Notes under the pieces: generated by a model
Told to the model about the DNA's origin: nothing
Seen by the model: the letters and a program-made list of their open reading frames with translations, nothing else
Databases searched by the model: none
NCBI GenBank assembly: GCA_945863605.1
Contig: CAMAZP010000020.1
Location: forward strand, 1-56,386
DNA from: Chitinophaga pinensis
GTDB taxonomy: Bacteria; Bacteroidota; Bacteroidia; Flavobacteriales_D; Crocinitomicaceae
Length of the DNA stretch: 56,386 bases
Direction of reading: 5' to 3'
Part shown: positions 17,564-26,209 of the stretch, one piece after another
How positions within the stretch are numbered: the stretch's first letter is position 1
Layout: the number at the start of each line of letters is the position of its first letter
Program-made: the position numbers and the translations under genes

Positions 17564-18163
17564 ATGAGCACAGAACAAAACAACGTTAGTTATGCAATCG
17601 GAATGAGTATTGCAGAAAGTCTTAAAAATCAAAACCTTACTGAATTAGATGCAACTGTAATTGCTGAAGCGATTAACGATTTAATGCAAGGTAAAACACC
17701 ACGATTGAATCCAGAAGAAGCGAATGAAATCATCCATAATCACCTGGAAGAAAAACGTTCAGCTGCTTTTATGACAAACAAAACGGAGGGTGAAGCTTTC
17801 TTAGCAATGAATAAATCGAAAGAAGGAATTCAAGAAACGGCAACTGGTTTGCAATATGAAATCCTAACTGAAGGTGATGGTCAAAAACCAACTTCAACCG
17901 ATATTGTAAGTGTGCATTATCACGGTACTTTAATTGACGGAACTGTTTTTGATTCTTCTGTGCAACGCGGAACCCCAGCAAGTTTTGGAGTTCATCAAGT
18001 AATTCCAGGATGGACTGAAGCCTTGCAATTGATGAATGTTGGCTCCAAATACCGATTGTATATTCCACAAAACCTTGCTTATGGAACAAATCCACACCCA
18101 GGAGGACCAATTCAACCGTTTAGTACTTTGATATTTGATGTTGAGTTATTAGCTATCAACTAA
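17564..18163 (+). CDS. FKBP-type peptidyl-prolyl isomerase, FklB/Mip-like
   Basis: 199 residues without a signal peptide, so probably cytoplasmic. An N-terminal helical dimerisation domain (VSYAIGMSIAESL to about 85) precedes an FKBP domain with VSVHYHGTLIDGTVFDSS, VIPGWTEALQLM, YIPQNLAYG and FDVELL. The active-site aromatics (Tyr, Phe-Asp, Val-Ile, Trp, Tyr) are retained, so it should be a functional proline isomerase and chaperone. It lies between two terminator-like gaps, next to a second, lipoprotein FKBP. Confidence 0.9.
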   Translation: MSTEQNNVSYAIGMSIAESLKNQNLTELDATVIAEAINDLMQGKTPRLNPEEANEIIHNHLEEKRSAAFMTNKTEGEAFLAMNKSKEGIQETATGLQYEILTEGDGQKPTSTDIVSVHYHGTLIDGTVFDSSVQRGTPASFGVHQVIPGWTEALQLMNVGSKYRLYIPQNLAYGTNPHPGGPIQPFSTLIFDVELLAIN

Positions 18164-18226
18164 ACAAATAGTATTTCAATATCGTTAATTATTAAATTAC
18201 TCCTTGGTTGGAAATAAAATTTTATT

Positions 18227-19138
18227 ATGAAACAACTATTTTTCGGAACCTTATTTTTATTACTTGTAAGTGCTTGTGGAACACATGAGGAACAAGCGAA
18301 ACCTTTAAAATTCAAAAATTCTAAAGACGAACTTTCATATGTTCTTGGAGCAATTAACGCAAAGACGATTGTGAGTAGTGGTGAAACATCATTCGCAAAT
18401 TTGGACAAAGATGAATTAATTAAAGGATTCAATGAAAATCTAAACGCATCACCTGCAGATGATTGTTTGCCAGTACTTCAAAAACTTTTCGGTCCAACTT
18501 ATCAAGATTTCAATAAAAAGTATGTGAAAGAAGGTTCGCGTTGTATGGGAAAAATGACGGGGCATGCCTTTTATTCAGACATTCAAAAATTAGGAGGTTT
18601 AGGATTAGTTAATCTTTCAATGGTTAAAAAAGGATATGCTGATGGTTTGTACTTACGAGATACGGTTATGAAAGAAGCACAAATGCGTCAAATTATGCAA
18701 GATTTTATGCTTAGTTTGAACGAAAAAGCCGGAATGAAAATGCTTGATAAAGCAAAGAATACTCCTGGTGCAACTGTTTTTGATAACGGAATTATTCTAT
18801 TCACACTTAAGGAAGGTAAAGGTGCTTTTCCAAATCCAACGGATGATGTAAAAGTACATTATGTGTTAATGTCTGCCTTAGGCGATACGATTCAAAATTC
18901 GTACAAAATGAAAAATCAAGAAGGTAAAATTGAACCTGTTCCTTTACAATTAGATGGAGGTGTAATCCCTGGATGGAGTTATGCTTTACCAAAAATGAAA
19001 AAGGGTGGAAAGTATAAAATTTACATACCTTGGGAACTTGCATATGGAATTGAGGGAGGAAAAGAGTCGCTTTGTTTCGAAATTGATTTAATAGATTGTG
19101 CAACAGCTGGAACTTTTGTTAAACCTCAAATGAGATAA
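18227..19138 (+). CDS. FKBP-like lipoprotein with altered active site
   Basis: 303 residues. Lipobox (LLLVSAC) indicates lipid anchoring. It has an FKBP N-terminal domain (LSYVLGAINAKTI), extra helical sequence with two cysteines, and a C-terminal FKBP domain (VKVHYVLMSALGDTIQNSY, GGVIPGWSYALPKM, YIPWELAYGIEGG). The usual GTxFDSS loop is replaced by GDTIQNSY, so catalytic activity may be weak. Probably a periplasmic chaperone, a paralogue of the preceding FKBP. Confidence 0.82.
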   Translation: MKQLFFGTLFLLLVSACGTHEEQAKPLKFKNSKDELSYVLGAINAKTIVSSGETSFANLDKDELIKGFNENLNASPADDCLPVLQKLFGPTYQDFNKKYVKEGSRCMGKMTGHAFYSDIQKLGGLGLVNLSMVKKGYADGLYLRDTVMKEAQMRQIMQDFMLSLNEKAGMKMLDKAKNTPGATVFDNGIILFTLKEGKGAFPNPTDDVKVHYVLMSALGDTIQNSYKMKNQEGKIEPVPLQLDGGVIPGWSYALPKMKKGGKYKIYIPWELAYGIEGGKESLCFEIDLIDCATAGTFVKPQMR

Positions 19139-19187
19139 TTCAATCAAACCAAAGACATTAATTTTTACATTTGATAAAATATTTAAA

Positions 19188-20366
19188 ATGAAATCTATTT
19201 TCAAAATCACATTTATAGTTTTATTCATTTCATTATTCAACAGTTGCTCGGAGAAAGTTAACTTAGTAGGTGACTTTAAAGAAACTGCTGTTGTTTATGG
19301 TTTGATCGATCACTCAGATTCTATCCATTACGTCAAAATTACGAGAGCTTTTATTGGACCTGGAAATGCACTTGAAATTGCCCAAATCCCTGATTCTAGT
19401 TACTTTAATCAAGTGGAAGCTACCGTATCTGAATTTGTTAACGGTACACTTACTCGGACATGGGTTTTAGAAGACACAATCGTTGATAATAAAGACACAA
19501 ACGGAGCTTTCTACGGTCCAGAGCAAAAAGTGTATTATTTCAAAACTTTACCCACAACCATTTCATCTTCAGGAATAAATGGTGTCATTCAAACCTCACC
19601 AAATCCACAGTTAACTTCATTAAATCCGGATGCAACCTATAAACTAATTGTTAAAATTAATGGAGGAGATTCTTTAGCAGCTTCAGGAGGCTTTAACGTA
19701 ACTGGTGAAACAGAACTTGTACAAGGAATAACTACAACTGCATCTTCTCAAAATTTTACCTTTAAATTTGCAAATAATCCAGCAGAATATATCTCTACTG
19801 GTGTAGCTGTTTCTAACTCAGGAAACTCATTTGTTGTGAATACACAGTTAGATATTGCTTTTAATGAACATCGAGGAAGTGACATCACAGAAAAAAGATT
19901 TAATTGGCAACTTGGAGAAGTGAGTACTTTACCCGGTACTGCGAAAACATTCAGTGCTGTAGGAAAAACATTCTATGATTTGGTGAAAGAAAATGTTTCC
20001 AATGACCCAACAATTACAAGAAGAACTTTTAATGGAATTTATGTTACTGTAACTGGTGGTGCTGAAGAATTATATAACTATATTGTTGTAAATCAACCTA
20101 GTTCTACACTAGCACAAAGTAAACCAAGTTATACTAATCTTACCGTTTCAAATGGTAAAAGAGTGGTCGGAATTTTCTCTTCACGTCAAACAATAAAGAT
20201 TTTCAAACCTTTCTATGTATCAGCTCAACAAGCTTTTATCCGAGCAATTGATAAAAAAAGTACACGAGAATTATGTCAAGGGCCAATTACCGGGACCTAT
20301 TTATTTTGTTCCAATCATCCTGGCGATAATGTTGTCAATCAAGAAGAGGCTTTCGCTTGTCAATAA
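19188..20366 (+). CDS. lipoprotein of unknown function
   Basis: 392 residues with a lipobox (LFISLFNSC). Beta-rich body with AVVYGLIDHSDSIHYVKITR near the N-terminus, a segment order that recalls DUF4249-type Bacteroidota surface lipoproteins, though the match is weak. The C-terminus carries two cysteines (ELCQGPITGTYLFC). Located between FKBP lipoprotein and priA on the same strand with short gaps. A TACATTTG element lies about 25 nt upstream of the start and may be its promoter. Confidence 0.7.
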   Translation: MKSIFKITFIVLFISLFNSCSEKVNLVGDFKETAVVYGLIDHSDSIHYVKITRAFIGPGNALEIAQIPDSSYFNQVEATVSEFVNGTLTRTWVLEDTIVDNKDTNGAFYGPEQKVYYFKTLPTTISSSGINGVIQTSPNPQLTSLNPDATYKLIVKINGGDSLAASGGFNVTGETELVQGITTTASSQNFTFKFANNPAEYISTGVAVSNSGNSFVVNTQLDIAFNEHRGSDITEKRFNWQLGEVSTLPGTAKTFSAVGKTFYDLVKENVSNDPTITRRTFNGIYVTVTGGAEELYNYIVVNQPSSTLAQSKPSYTNLTVSNGKRVVGIFSSRQTIKIFKPFYVSAQQAFIRAIDKKSTRELCQGPITGTYLFCSNHPGDNVVNQEEAFACQ

Positions 20367-20419
20367 TTAGTTAGATTGCCCAATTTTTAGAAGCTTTTGC
20401 TTTGTAATTTTACCCTATT

Positions 20420-22903
20420 GTGAGTGAACGTCTAACCCTTTTCGTCGATGTATTGTTACCTGTGCCTATTCATCAGGTTTTCAGTTATCGTGTTCCGTTG
20501 GAGTTTAATGAGTTGGTGCAATTTGGAATTCGTGTTATCGTTCCTTTTGGTAAAAATAAATTGCTGACTGGAGTAATTACTAGAGTTCATCAAGAAATTC
20601 CAACGAATTACCAAGCAAAATATGTGGAGTATTTACTCGACGAATCGCCAATTATTAACACCAAACAATTTCAATTTTGGAATTGGATTTCAGATTATTA
20701 TTTGGCTCCAATTGGTGATGTAATGAACGCTGCTTTACCTGCAAATTTTAAGTTAGCGAGCGAAACTAAAATCATTCTTCATCCTGAATTTGACAAAAAT
20801 CTCGACCAATTAGATGATCGCGATGCAGAAATTGTGGAAGCTTTATCCATTCGAGAAGAGTTAGATTTGAAAGAACTATCTGAAATCGTTGGAATCAAAA
20901 CCATTCAGCCGCTGATTAAGCGCTTGATTGATCGTAGGATTGTTGTTTCAAAAGAAGAAATTAATCAACGTTACACTCCTAAAACGATTTCTTGTATTGT
21001 TTTAAATGACGCTTACACCAATGAAAATGAACTCGAAAGTTGCATTGCAGCATTAGAAAAACAAGCGAAAAACGAAAAACAAGTCGCGCTTTTACTCTTT
21101 CATATCAATGAGGCTATGCAAGGCGGAAGTTTGATGCAACCTGTTCCAAAGAAAAAATTTACGGATGCAGGATTAAGTGTTTCAACTTTAAATACACTTG
21201 AGAAAAAAGGGATCCTTAAAACCGAACGTTTTCAAGTTGACCGACTCATTAGTACCTCCAAAGAGGAAATAGCTTTTAAAGCATTAACCAAACCTCAAAG
21301 TGTTGCTTTAGAAGAAATTAGAACAACATTTGAAACGAAACAAGTCACTCTCTTACACGGAGTTACCGGTTCTGGAAAAACTGAGATTTACGTTCAACTT
21401 ATTCAAGAATACTTGGATAATGGAAAGCAAGTACTGTTTTTACTTCCTGAAATTGCTTTAACCACCCAATTAATCCAACGACTTTCTTCTTATTTTGGCG
21501 AACAAGTTGGTGTTTATCATTCACGATTCAATCAAAACGAACGCGTTGAAATTTGGAATAAAGTCCTACAAAACGACTTCAAACAATTTAGAATCATAAT
21601 CGGTGCACGTTCATCTGTTTTTCTTCCTTTTCAAAATTTAGGATTAATTATTGTCGATGAAGAACACGAAAGTTCATTTAAACAATACGATCCTTCGCCA
21701 CGCTATAATGCAAGAGATGCTTCCATTGTTTTAGCAAATCTCCACCAAGCGAAAGTTTTATTAGGCACAGCAACTCCTTCATTAGAAACGTATTACAATG
21801 CTAAAAATGGAAAATTTGGACTAGTAGAATTGCTCGAACGATATAAAGGATTGAAATTACCAGAGGTACTGTGTGCAGATCTTAGAAGTGAACGTCGTTT
21901 GAAAAATATGCAATCTAACTTCAGTTCGTTTTTAGTGGACGAGATGCGAGAAGCTTTCCAAAGAGAAGAACAAATCATACTCTTTCAAAATCGCAGAGGA
22001 TACACTCCCTCTTGGACCTGTGAAATTTGCGCTTGGACACCCAAATGTACGAATTGTGATGTTTCTTTAACCTATCATAAGTTTGGTAATATTTTAAAAT
22101 GTCACTACTGTAGCTTCATTTCTCCACCGATGGGAACATGTCGTTCGTGTGGAAGTAACAAATTGAAAATGAATGGATTTGGAACTGAAAAAGTAGAAGA
22201 TGATTTAGCGATTATTTTTCCAGATAAAGTAATAAAACGTTTGGATTTAGACACCACTCGTTCTAAAAATGCTTACGAAGAAATTCTAGACGACTTTGAT
22301 AATCGTAAGATTGATGTTCTAATTGGTACACAAATGGTTACCAAAGGATTAGACTTTGACAACGTGAGTTTAGTTGGGATTTTGGATGCAGATATGTTAC
22401 TTAATCGTCCTGATTTTAGAGCCTACGAACGTTCTTATCAATTGATGTCGCAAGTGGCAGGTCGAGCTGGAAGAAAAGAAAAACGGGGAAAAGTAATTGT
22501 CCAAACAGCAAATCCAGAACATTGGGTTATTCAATTAATTCAAGAACACAACTACCAAGAGTTTTACAAGCAAGAAATCATCGAGCGACAAAATTTCTTC
22601 TATCCACCATTCTATAAAATGATTGGATTTACACTTAAACACAAAGATGAAAATCAAGTTGCACGCGCTTCACTCGAGTTAGCAAATGCACTACGAGATA
22701 TTTTCAAGGAGCGTGTATTAGGTCCAGATTCGCCCTTGATAAAACGCATACAGAATTTATTCTTGAAAGAAATTCGATTAAAAATTGAACGAACTGCACC
22801 TGAGCGAAAAGTTAAGGAAAAAATCAAAACTATTATCGACCAATTCTATGTAAAAACGGATAATAAATCAGTTAGAGTGGTAATTGATATTGACCCCATG
22901 TAG
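20420..22903 (+). CDS. priA: primosomal protein N' (replication restart helicase)
   Basis: 827 residues from a GTG start (20420), a superfamily 2 DNA helicase that reloads the replication machinery at stalled forks. N-terminal DNA-binding region (LTLFVDVLLPVPIHQVFSY), Walker A GVTGSGKTE (from residue 314), DEEH box (from 413), GTATPSLETYYN, then the zinc-binding cysteine pairs CEICAW, CTNC, CHYC and CRSC, and helicase motifs QMVTKGLDFDNV and QVAGRAGR. Complete and of normal length. Confidence 0.96.
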   Translation: MSERLTLFVDVLLPVPIHQVFSYRVPLEFNELVQFGIRVIVPFGKNKLLTGVITRVHQEIPTNYQAKYVEYLLDESPIINTKQFQFWNWISDYYLAPIGDVMNAALPANFKLASETKIILHPEFDKNLDQLDDRDAEIVEALSIREELDLKELSEIVGIKTIQPLIKRLIDRRIVVSKEEINQRYTPKTISCIVLNDAYTNENELESCIAALEKQAKNEKQVALLLFHINEAMQGGSLMQPVPKKKFTDAGLSVSTLNTLEKKGILKTERFQVDRLISTSKEEIAFKALTKPQSVALEEIRTTFETKQVTLLHGVTGSGKTEIYVQLIQEYLDNGKQVLFLLPEIALTTQLIQRLSSYFGEQVGVYHSRFNQNERVEIWNKVLQNDFKQFRIIIGARSSVFLPFQNLGLIIVDEEHESSFKQYDPSPRYNARDASIVLANLHQAKVLLGTATPSLETYYNAKNGKFGLVELLERYKGLKLPEVLCADLRSERRLKNMQSNFSSFLVDEMREAFQREEQIILFQNRRGYTPSWTCEICAWTPKCTNCDVSLTYHKFGNILKCHYCSFISPPMGTCRSCGSNKLKMNGFGTEKVEDDLAIIFPDKVIKRLDLDTTRSKNAYEEILDDFDNRKIDVLIGTQMVTKGLDFDNVSLVGILDADMLLNRPDFRAYERSYQLMSQVAGRAGRKEKRGKVIVQTANPEHWVIQLIQEHNYQEFYKQEIIERQNFFYPPFYKMIGFTLKHKDENQVARASLELANALRDIFKERVLGPDSPLIKRIQNLFLKEIRLKIERTAPERKVKEKIKTIIDQFYVKTDNKSVRVVIDIDPM

Positions 22904-22988
22904 GAATATAGATTATTCAACATTTTTTGAATAATTATATCAATGTAAAATCCATTTAAAAATTGCTTATCGTACTTTTGTCAACTTA

Positions 22989-23393
22989 GTGAGCAAAAAC
23001 ACTGAAAAGGTACCTTTTACTTCTTATCAAGTTATCGTTATTTTAATTCTTGCCCTCACACAATTTAGTGTGGTTTTGGATTTTATGGTCATGTCGCCAC
23101 TTGGTGATTTATTAATAAAAGATTTAAAAATAACACCTGCACAATTTGGAGTAGTTGTGTCAAGTTATGCGCTCTCGGCTGGTCTTTCTGGATTTTTTAC
23201 AGCTAGTTTTGCTGATAAATTTGACCGTAAAAAATTACTGCTCTTTTTTTATGGAGGGTTTATCATCGGGACTTTGCTTTGTGGACTTGCCAGTAGTTAT
23301 TGGCTACTTGTTTTTGCACGTATTTTCACTGGAATTTTTGGTGGGGTAATTTCTTCGATTTCCTTAGCAATTGTGGCCGATTTATTTGATTTT
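22989..23393 (+). pseudogene. MFS transporter, truncated N-terminal copy
   Basis: From a GTG start, 135 codons match the first 135 of the complete MFS gene at 24590 with about 40 mismatches in 405 nt (about 90 percent identity, no gap), and the upstream 45 nt including TACTTTTG also match. At 23393/23394, after ...DLFDF, similarity ends abruptly; the frame continues as unrelated sequence to 23474. Only about four of twelve membrane helices remain, so it cannot work as a transporter. The lost C-terminal end may be the fragment at 37175-37286. Confidence 0.9.
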
Positions 23394-23528
23394 AACATTG
23401 TCAGCAGTTGCTCTATCAATATAAGGTTGAATTTCGCGCAAAGGGTCAATCACCACAGCTTCTCCATTAGATGAAATAAAGTAAGCACCTTGCGCTAAAC
23501 AGCCAGTATATATTTGTTCGATTTTCAT
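23382..23528 (-). pseudogene. MBL-fold hydrolase, truncated N-terminal fragment
   Basis: 48 codons on the minus strand from ATG 23526-23528: MKIEQIYTGCLAQGAYF, then ISSNGEAVVIDPLREI and QPYIDRATADNVKIK, with a stop at 23382-23384 that lies in MFS-derived sequence. It matches the start of the MBL-fold plus rhodanese hydrolases common in Bacteroidota (persulfide dioxygenase-like), which would continue with the HxHxDH zinc motif; that motif is absent. It meets the truncated MFS gene tail to tail at about 23393. Too short for the usual gene-length cut-off, but a clear gene remnant. Confidence 0.8.
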
Positions 23529-23603
23529 AATCAGTTATTGTTAAGTTGGTAAAAATAAAACTTCACTTATAAACAACTATGAAGTAGATTGAATATTTAA
23601 CTT

Positions 23604-24470
23604 TTATTGAACAATCGGAATCAAACCTCTTAATCCCATATCAACAACATCCTCACCAGATCCTGGATCAACATCCCATTTGCCATTTCCATTCAAATCT
23701 TTCCATTCGAAGCTTTTATTGATTGACAATGACATAATAACTGTTATGTTGTTTTTCTCATTTCCTGTAATTGAAAAAGGATTTGCAAATTGGCCTGTGA
23801 CCACACAAGAACCTGCTGGAATCGGCGAAGTTGAAGCTAACGGATTTGGAACAGTCGTAAAACCAGAAGGACTTTGACCTGATTGCACACCTGCGATTGA
23901 TTCAAAAGCCCAATATCCTTGCGATTTGTTGGCATTGACAGCAACAGATTGATTTTTAACTAAAAAAGAAGTGATGTAATTTTTAAAACCCACAAAACTT
24001 GCTAGTGTTCCCGTGTAGGGCTGACCTGCGTAATGAAACTTAACATCATAATTTTGATAGGAAACGGATAAACGCACCCATTCGTAATTTCCAACTGGTA
24101 CATCTTTCAAAGGAATTTCTAAATAAACTTCTCCTGATTTCTTAATGATTGCTTGCGAAAAATCTATTGCTGTACTTCCTCCAGCAGTTGTTTCTGAAGC
24201 ATGGTATAAAATAGCACCACTTCCTAAAGCAGTTGTTGCACTTGGCGCCAATTCTAAATAATGAGCTGCAATTGAATTAAAATTGGGATGTTGTCCTGCA
24301 TTTCCTGCTGGAATTGTACTCGCTGTTCCTAAATTTCCAAGTCGAACTTGCGTGGAATCCACAACAATTTTGATAATTAATTTAGGTTCAATAGGTTCAT
24401 TTGTTTTTTTCTTGCATGAAGAAATGAAAACAATTGCAGAAAACAGAAGGAAACAAATTGAAATTTTCAT
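23604..24470 (-). CDS. lipoprotein of unknown function
   Basis: 288 residues with a lipobox (AIVFISSCKKK). The body is rich in small and polar residues (AGQHPNFNSIAAHYLELAP, EWVRLSVSYQNYDVKFHY) and ends with FEWKDLNGNGKWDVDPGSGE, an acidic DxNxNGxWD loop that looks like a calcium-binding dockerin or EF-hand-like site. No family assigned. It lies inside the rearranged block between the MBL fragment and the complete MFS gene. Confidence 0.75.
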   Translation of the reverse strand: MKISICFLLFSAIVFISSCKKKTNEPIEPKLIIKIVVDSTQVRLGNLGTASTIPAGNAGQHPNFNSIAAHYLELAPSATTALGSGAILYHASETTAGGSTAIDFSQAIIKKSGEVYLEIPLKDVPVGNYEWVRLSVSYQNYDVKFHYAGQPYTGTLASFVGFKNYITSFLVKNQSVAVNANKSQGYWAFESIAGVQSGQSPSGFTTVPNPLASTSPIPAGSCVVTGQFANPFSITGNEKNNITVIMSLSINKSFEWKDLNGNGKWDVDPGSGEDVVDMGLRGLIPIVQ

Positions 24471-24574
24471 ATTTAGGTTTTTAAAGTTTTAAAATTAGAC
24501 AGAATTTCATTATTTCTTATCAAATTGATTAACAAAATCTAACAAGTAAAATCTGTTTAAAATCATGCTTATTG

Positions 24575-24582
24575 TATTTTTG
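24575..24582 (+). promoter_or_regulatory. -7 element of the complete MFS gene
   Basis: TATTTTTG fits the Bacteroidota consensus TAnnTTTG, 7 nt before the ATG at 24590; a weak CTG lies 19 nt upstream. The same octamer occurs in the CRISPR repeat and before miaB. The truncated copy has TACTTTTG in the same place. Confidence 0.6.
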
Positions 24583-24589
24583 TCAACTT

Positions 24590-25816
24590 ATGAATAAAAA
24601 CACAGAAAAAGTTCCTTTCACTTCCTATCAAATCGTTGTCATTTTAATTCTTGCGCTCACACAATTCAGTGTGGTTTTGGATTTTATGGTCATGTCGCCA
24701 CTTGGTGATTTATTGATTAAGGATTTAAAAATAACACCTGCACAATTTGGAGTAGTTGTTTCAAGTTATGCGCTTTCTGCCGGTCTTTCTGGTTTTTTGA
24801 CAGCTAGTTTTGCTGATAAATTTGACCGCAAGAAATTACTACTCTTTTTTTACGGTGGTTTTATAATAGGAACTTTGCTTTGTGGACTTTCAAACAGTTA
24901 TTGGCTACTTGTTTTTGCTCGTATTTTCACTGGAATTTTTGGTGGGGTAATTTCTTCGATTTCTTTAGCAATTGTTGCCGATTTATTTGATTTTTACCAT
25001 AGAGGTAGGGTTATGAGTTTCTTACAAATGGGCTTTGGTATGAGTCAAATCTTAGGAATTCCTATCAGTTTATACCTTGCAAAAGTGTGGCATTGGCAAG
25101 CTCCTTTTTACCTCATCGTTATTTTAGCAAGTGTTATTTTCTTCATGGCTTTATTTGTACTACAACCAGTTAACGCACATCTTAAACTCCAACGTGAAAA
25201 TGCACTCAAACATTTATGGCAAACGATTTCCAACAGGGAATATAGAATTGGATACATTGCCACCGCTTTTATGTCGTTGGGTGGATACCTGATGATGCCT
25301 TGGGGAAGTACGTATTCTGTCAACAACATCGGAATTTCTCAAGCAGATTTACCCTTAATGTTTATGATTGTTGGATTGGCAACTTTTGCAATTATGCCAG
25401 TGGTTGGGGTTTTGAGCGATAAATTAAACAAGTTTACCATCTTCACAGGTGCTTCGATTTTAATGGTTATAACCGTTTTGATTTACACCCAATTACCTAA
25501 AGTTTCGCTGTCTCTTTTGATTCTAGTAAATGTATTTATGATGATGGGAATAATGGCACGAATGGTTCCTTCTCAAGCATTGGCTGCATCAATTCCTGCA
25601 ATGAAAGACAGAGGTGCGTTTATGAGTATTAATTCCTCTCTACAACAAATGGCTGGAGGTGTCGCAGCATTAATTGGTGGTTGGATTGTTCAACAAAAAA
25701 CTCAATCAAGTCCCTTAGAGAATTTCGATAATCTCGGTTACTTAGTGGTAGCAGTGATTCTAATCAATATCTTGTTGACCTATCGTGTATATAGTTTCGT
25801 TTCAAAGAGAAATTAA
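24590..25816 (+). CDS. MFS transporter, complete copy
   Basis: 408 residues from ATG 24590; a TTG start six codons earlier lies within the promoter octamer and is rejected. Twelve membrane segments, with LTQFSVVLDFMVMSPLGDLL, the MFS A-motif region ASFADKFDRKKLLLFFYGGF, and RIFTGIFGGVISSISLAIVA in the first half. This matches drug:proton antiporter-type (DHA1) families such as sugar or drug exporters; substrate unknown. Immediately downstream is sequence identical in kind to the end of the DUF1501 gene, showing that the ancestral neighbour to the right was that gene. Confidence 0.9.
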   Translation: MNKNTEKVPFTSYQIVVILILALTQFSVVLDFMVMSPLGDLLIKDLKITPAQFGVVVSSYALSAGLSGFLTASFADKFDRKKLLLFFYGGFIIGTLLCGLSNSYWLLVFARIFTGIFGGVISSISLAIVADLFDFYHRGRVMSFLQMGFGMSQILGIPISLYLAKVWHWQAPFYLIVILASVIFFMALFVLQPVNAHLKLQRENALKHLWQTISNREYRIGYIATAFMSLGGYLMMPWGSTYSVNNIGISQADLPLMFMIVGLATFAIMPVVGVLSDKLNKFTIFTGASILMVITVLIYTQLPKVSLSLLILVNVFMMMGIMARMVPSQALAASIPAMKDRGAFMSINSSLQQMAGGVAALIGGWIVQQKTQSSPLENFDNLGYLVVAVILINILLTYRVYSFVSKRN

Positions 25817-25892
25817 ATATATTTGTAAAATAATCAATAGATAATCGGATATTTTCCGTTTATTGTGTTTTATTTTTACTAGAATAAATCTG
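25705..25892 (+). repeat. direct repeat flanking the CRISPR-Cas locus, left copy
   Basis: 188 bp covering the last 37 codons of the MFS gene, its 3' spacer and the last few codons of a convergent DUF1501 gene (TTTATTCTAG on the minus strand). It aligns without gaps to 37175-37362 with 17 mismatches (about 91 percent). Together the copies bracket tracrRNA, cas9, cas1, cas2 and the array. Confidence 0.9.
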
Positions 25893-25970
25893 TAAACTGA
25901 AAGTTGTTATTTAACGAAAGATTTTAGGAAATTGTATTATTTATTTTCAAAAGAGTTCGTGAAATAGTTA

Positions 25971-26003
25971 CAAAATAAAAACGACCTATCAGAGACAGGC
26001 CGT
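25971..26003 (-). terminator. tracrRNA Rho-independent terminator
   Basis: Read on the minus strand, ACGGCCTGTC pairs with GATAGGTCGT (two G-U pairs) around a TCT loop (26003-25981), followed by TTTTATTTTG (25980-25971). Confidence 0.88.
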
Positions 26004-26054
26004 AGTAAATGTTTTCACAACGGAATAATCCTTATTGTGATTTGCTTTCAGTTC
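25971..26054 (-). ncRNA. tracrRNA of the type II-C system
   Basis: Plus-strand 26035-26054 reads TTGTGATTTGCTTTCAGTTC, identical to positions 2-21 of the crRNA-sense repeat, so the minus-strand RNA carries a perfect 20-nt anti-repeat. After it come AAGGATTATTCCGTTGTG (a small GGA/TCC hairpin region) and GAAAACATT, which resemble known Bacteroidota tracrRNA bodies, then a terminator hairpin and T tract ending near 25971. It would pair with pre-crRNA, guide RNase III cleavage and load Cas9. It lies upstream of and divergent from cas9. Ends are estimates. Confidence 0.88.
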
Positions 26055-26056
26055 AA

Positions 26057-26064
26057 CAAAACTA
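26057..26064 (-). promoter_or_regulatory. tracrRNA -7 promoter element
   Basis: On the minus strand TAGTTTTG matches TAnnTTTG exactly and would place the RNA start near 26052, at the 5' edge of the anti-repeat. The -33 element is weak: CTG 21 nt upstream. Confidence 0.55.
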
Positions 26065-26095
26065 AATCTTTTTTCTTTCCCTTTTCAGAATTTTT

Positions 26096-26131
26096 CAAAT
26101 TTATTTTCAGAAAATTTGAGATAAACTCAAA
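26096..26131. promoter_or_regulatory. overlapping inverted repeats between tracrRNA and cas9
   Basis: CAAATTT/AAATTTG (26096-26118) and TTTGAG/CTCAAA (26115-26131) are two overlapping inverted repeats sharing TTTG. They lie in the only non-transcribed gap between the divergent tracrRNA and cas9, where a repressor site would be expected. No regulator is known to bind them. I could not find a full consensus promoter for cas9. Confidence 0.35.
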
Positions 26132-26209
26132 TAGATTACGTTCACCCAAATTTATCTTTACGCGCGAATAAAATTTGTATTTTTAATAACTTTTAAATAA
26201 CCGCTACTT

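Noticed and set aside
24572..24589. TTG start of the complete MFS gene
   Set aside because: It falls in the -7 promoter octamer, and the truncated copy aligns with the later start.
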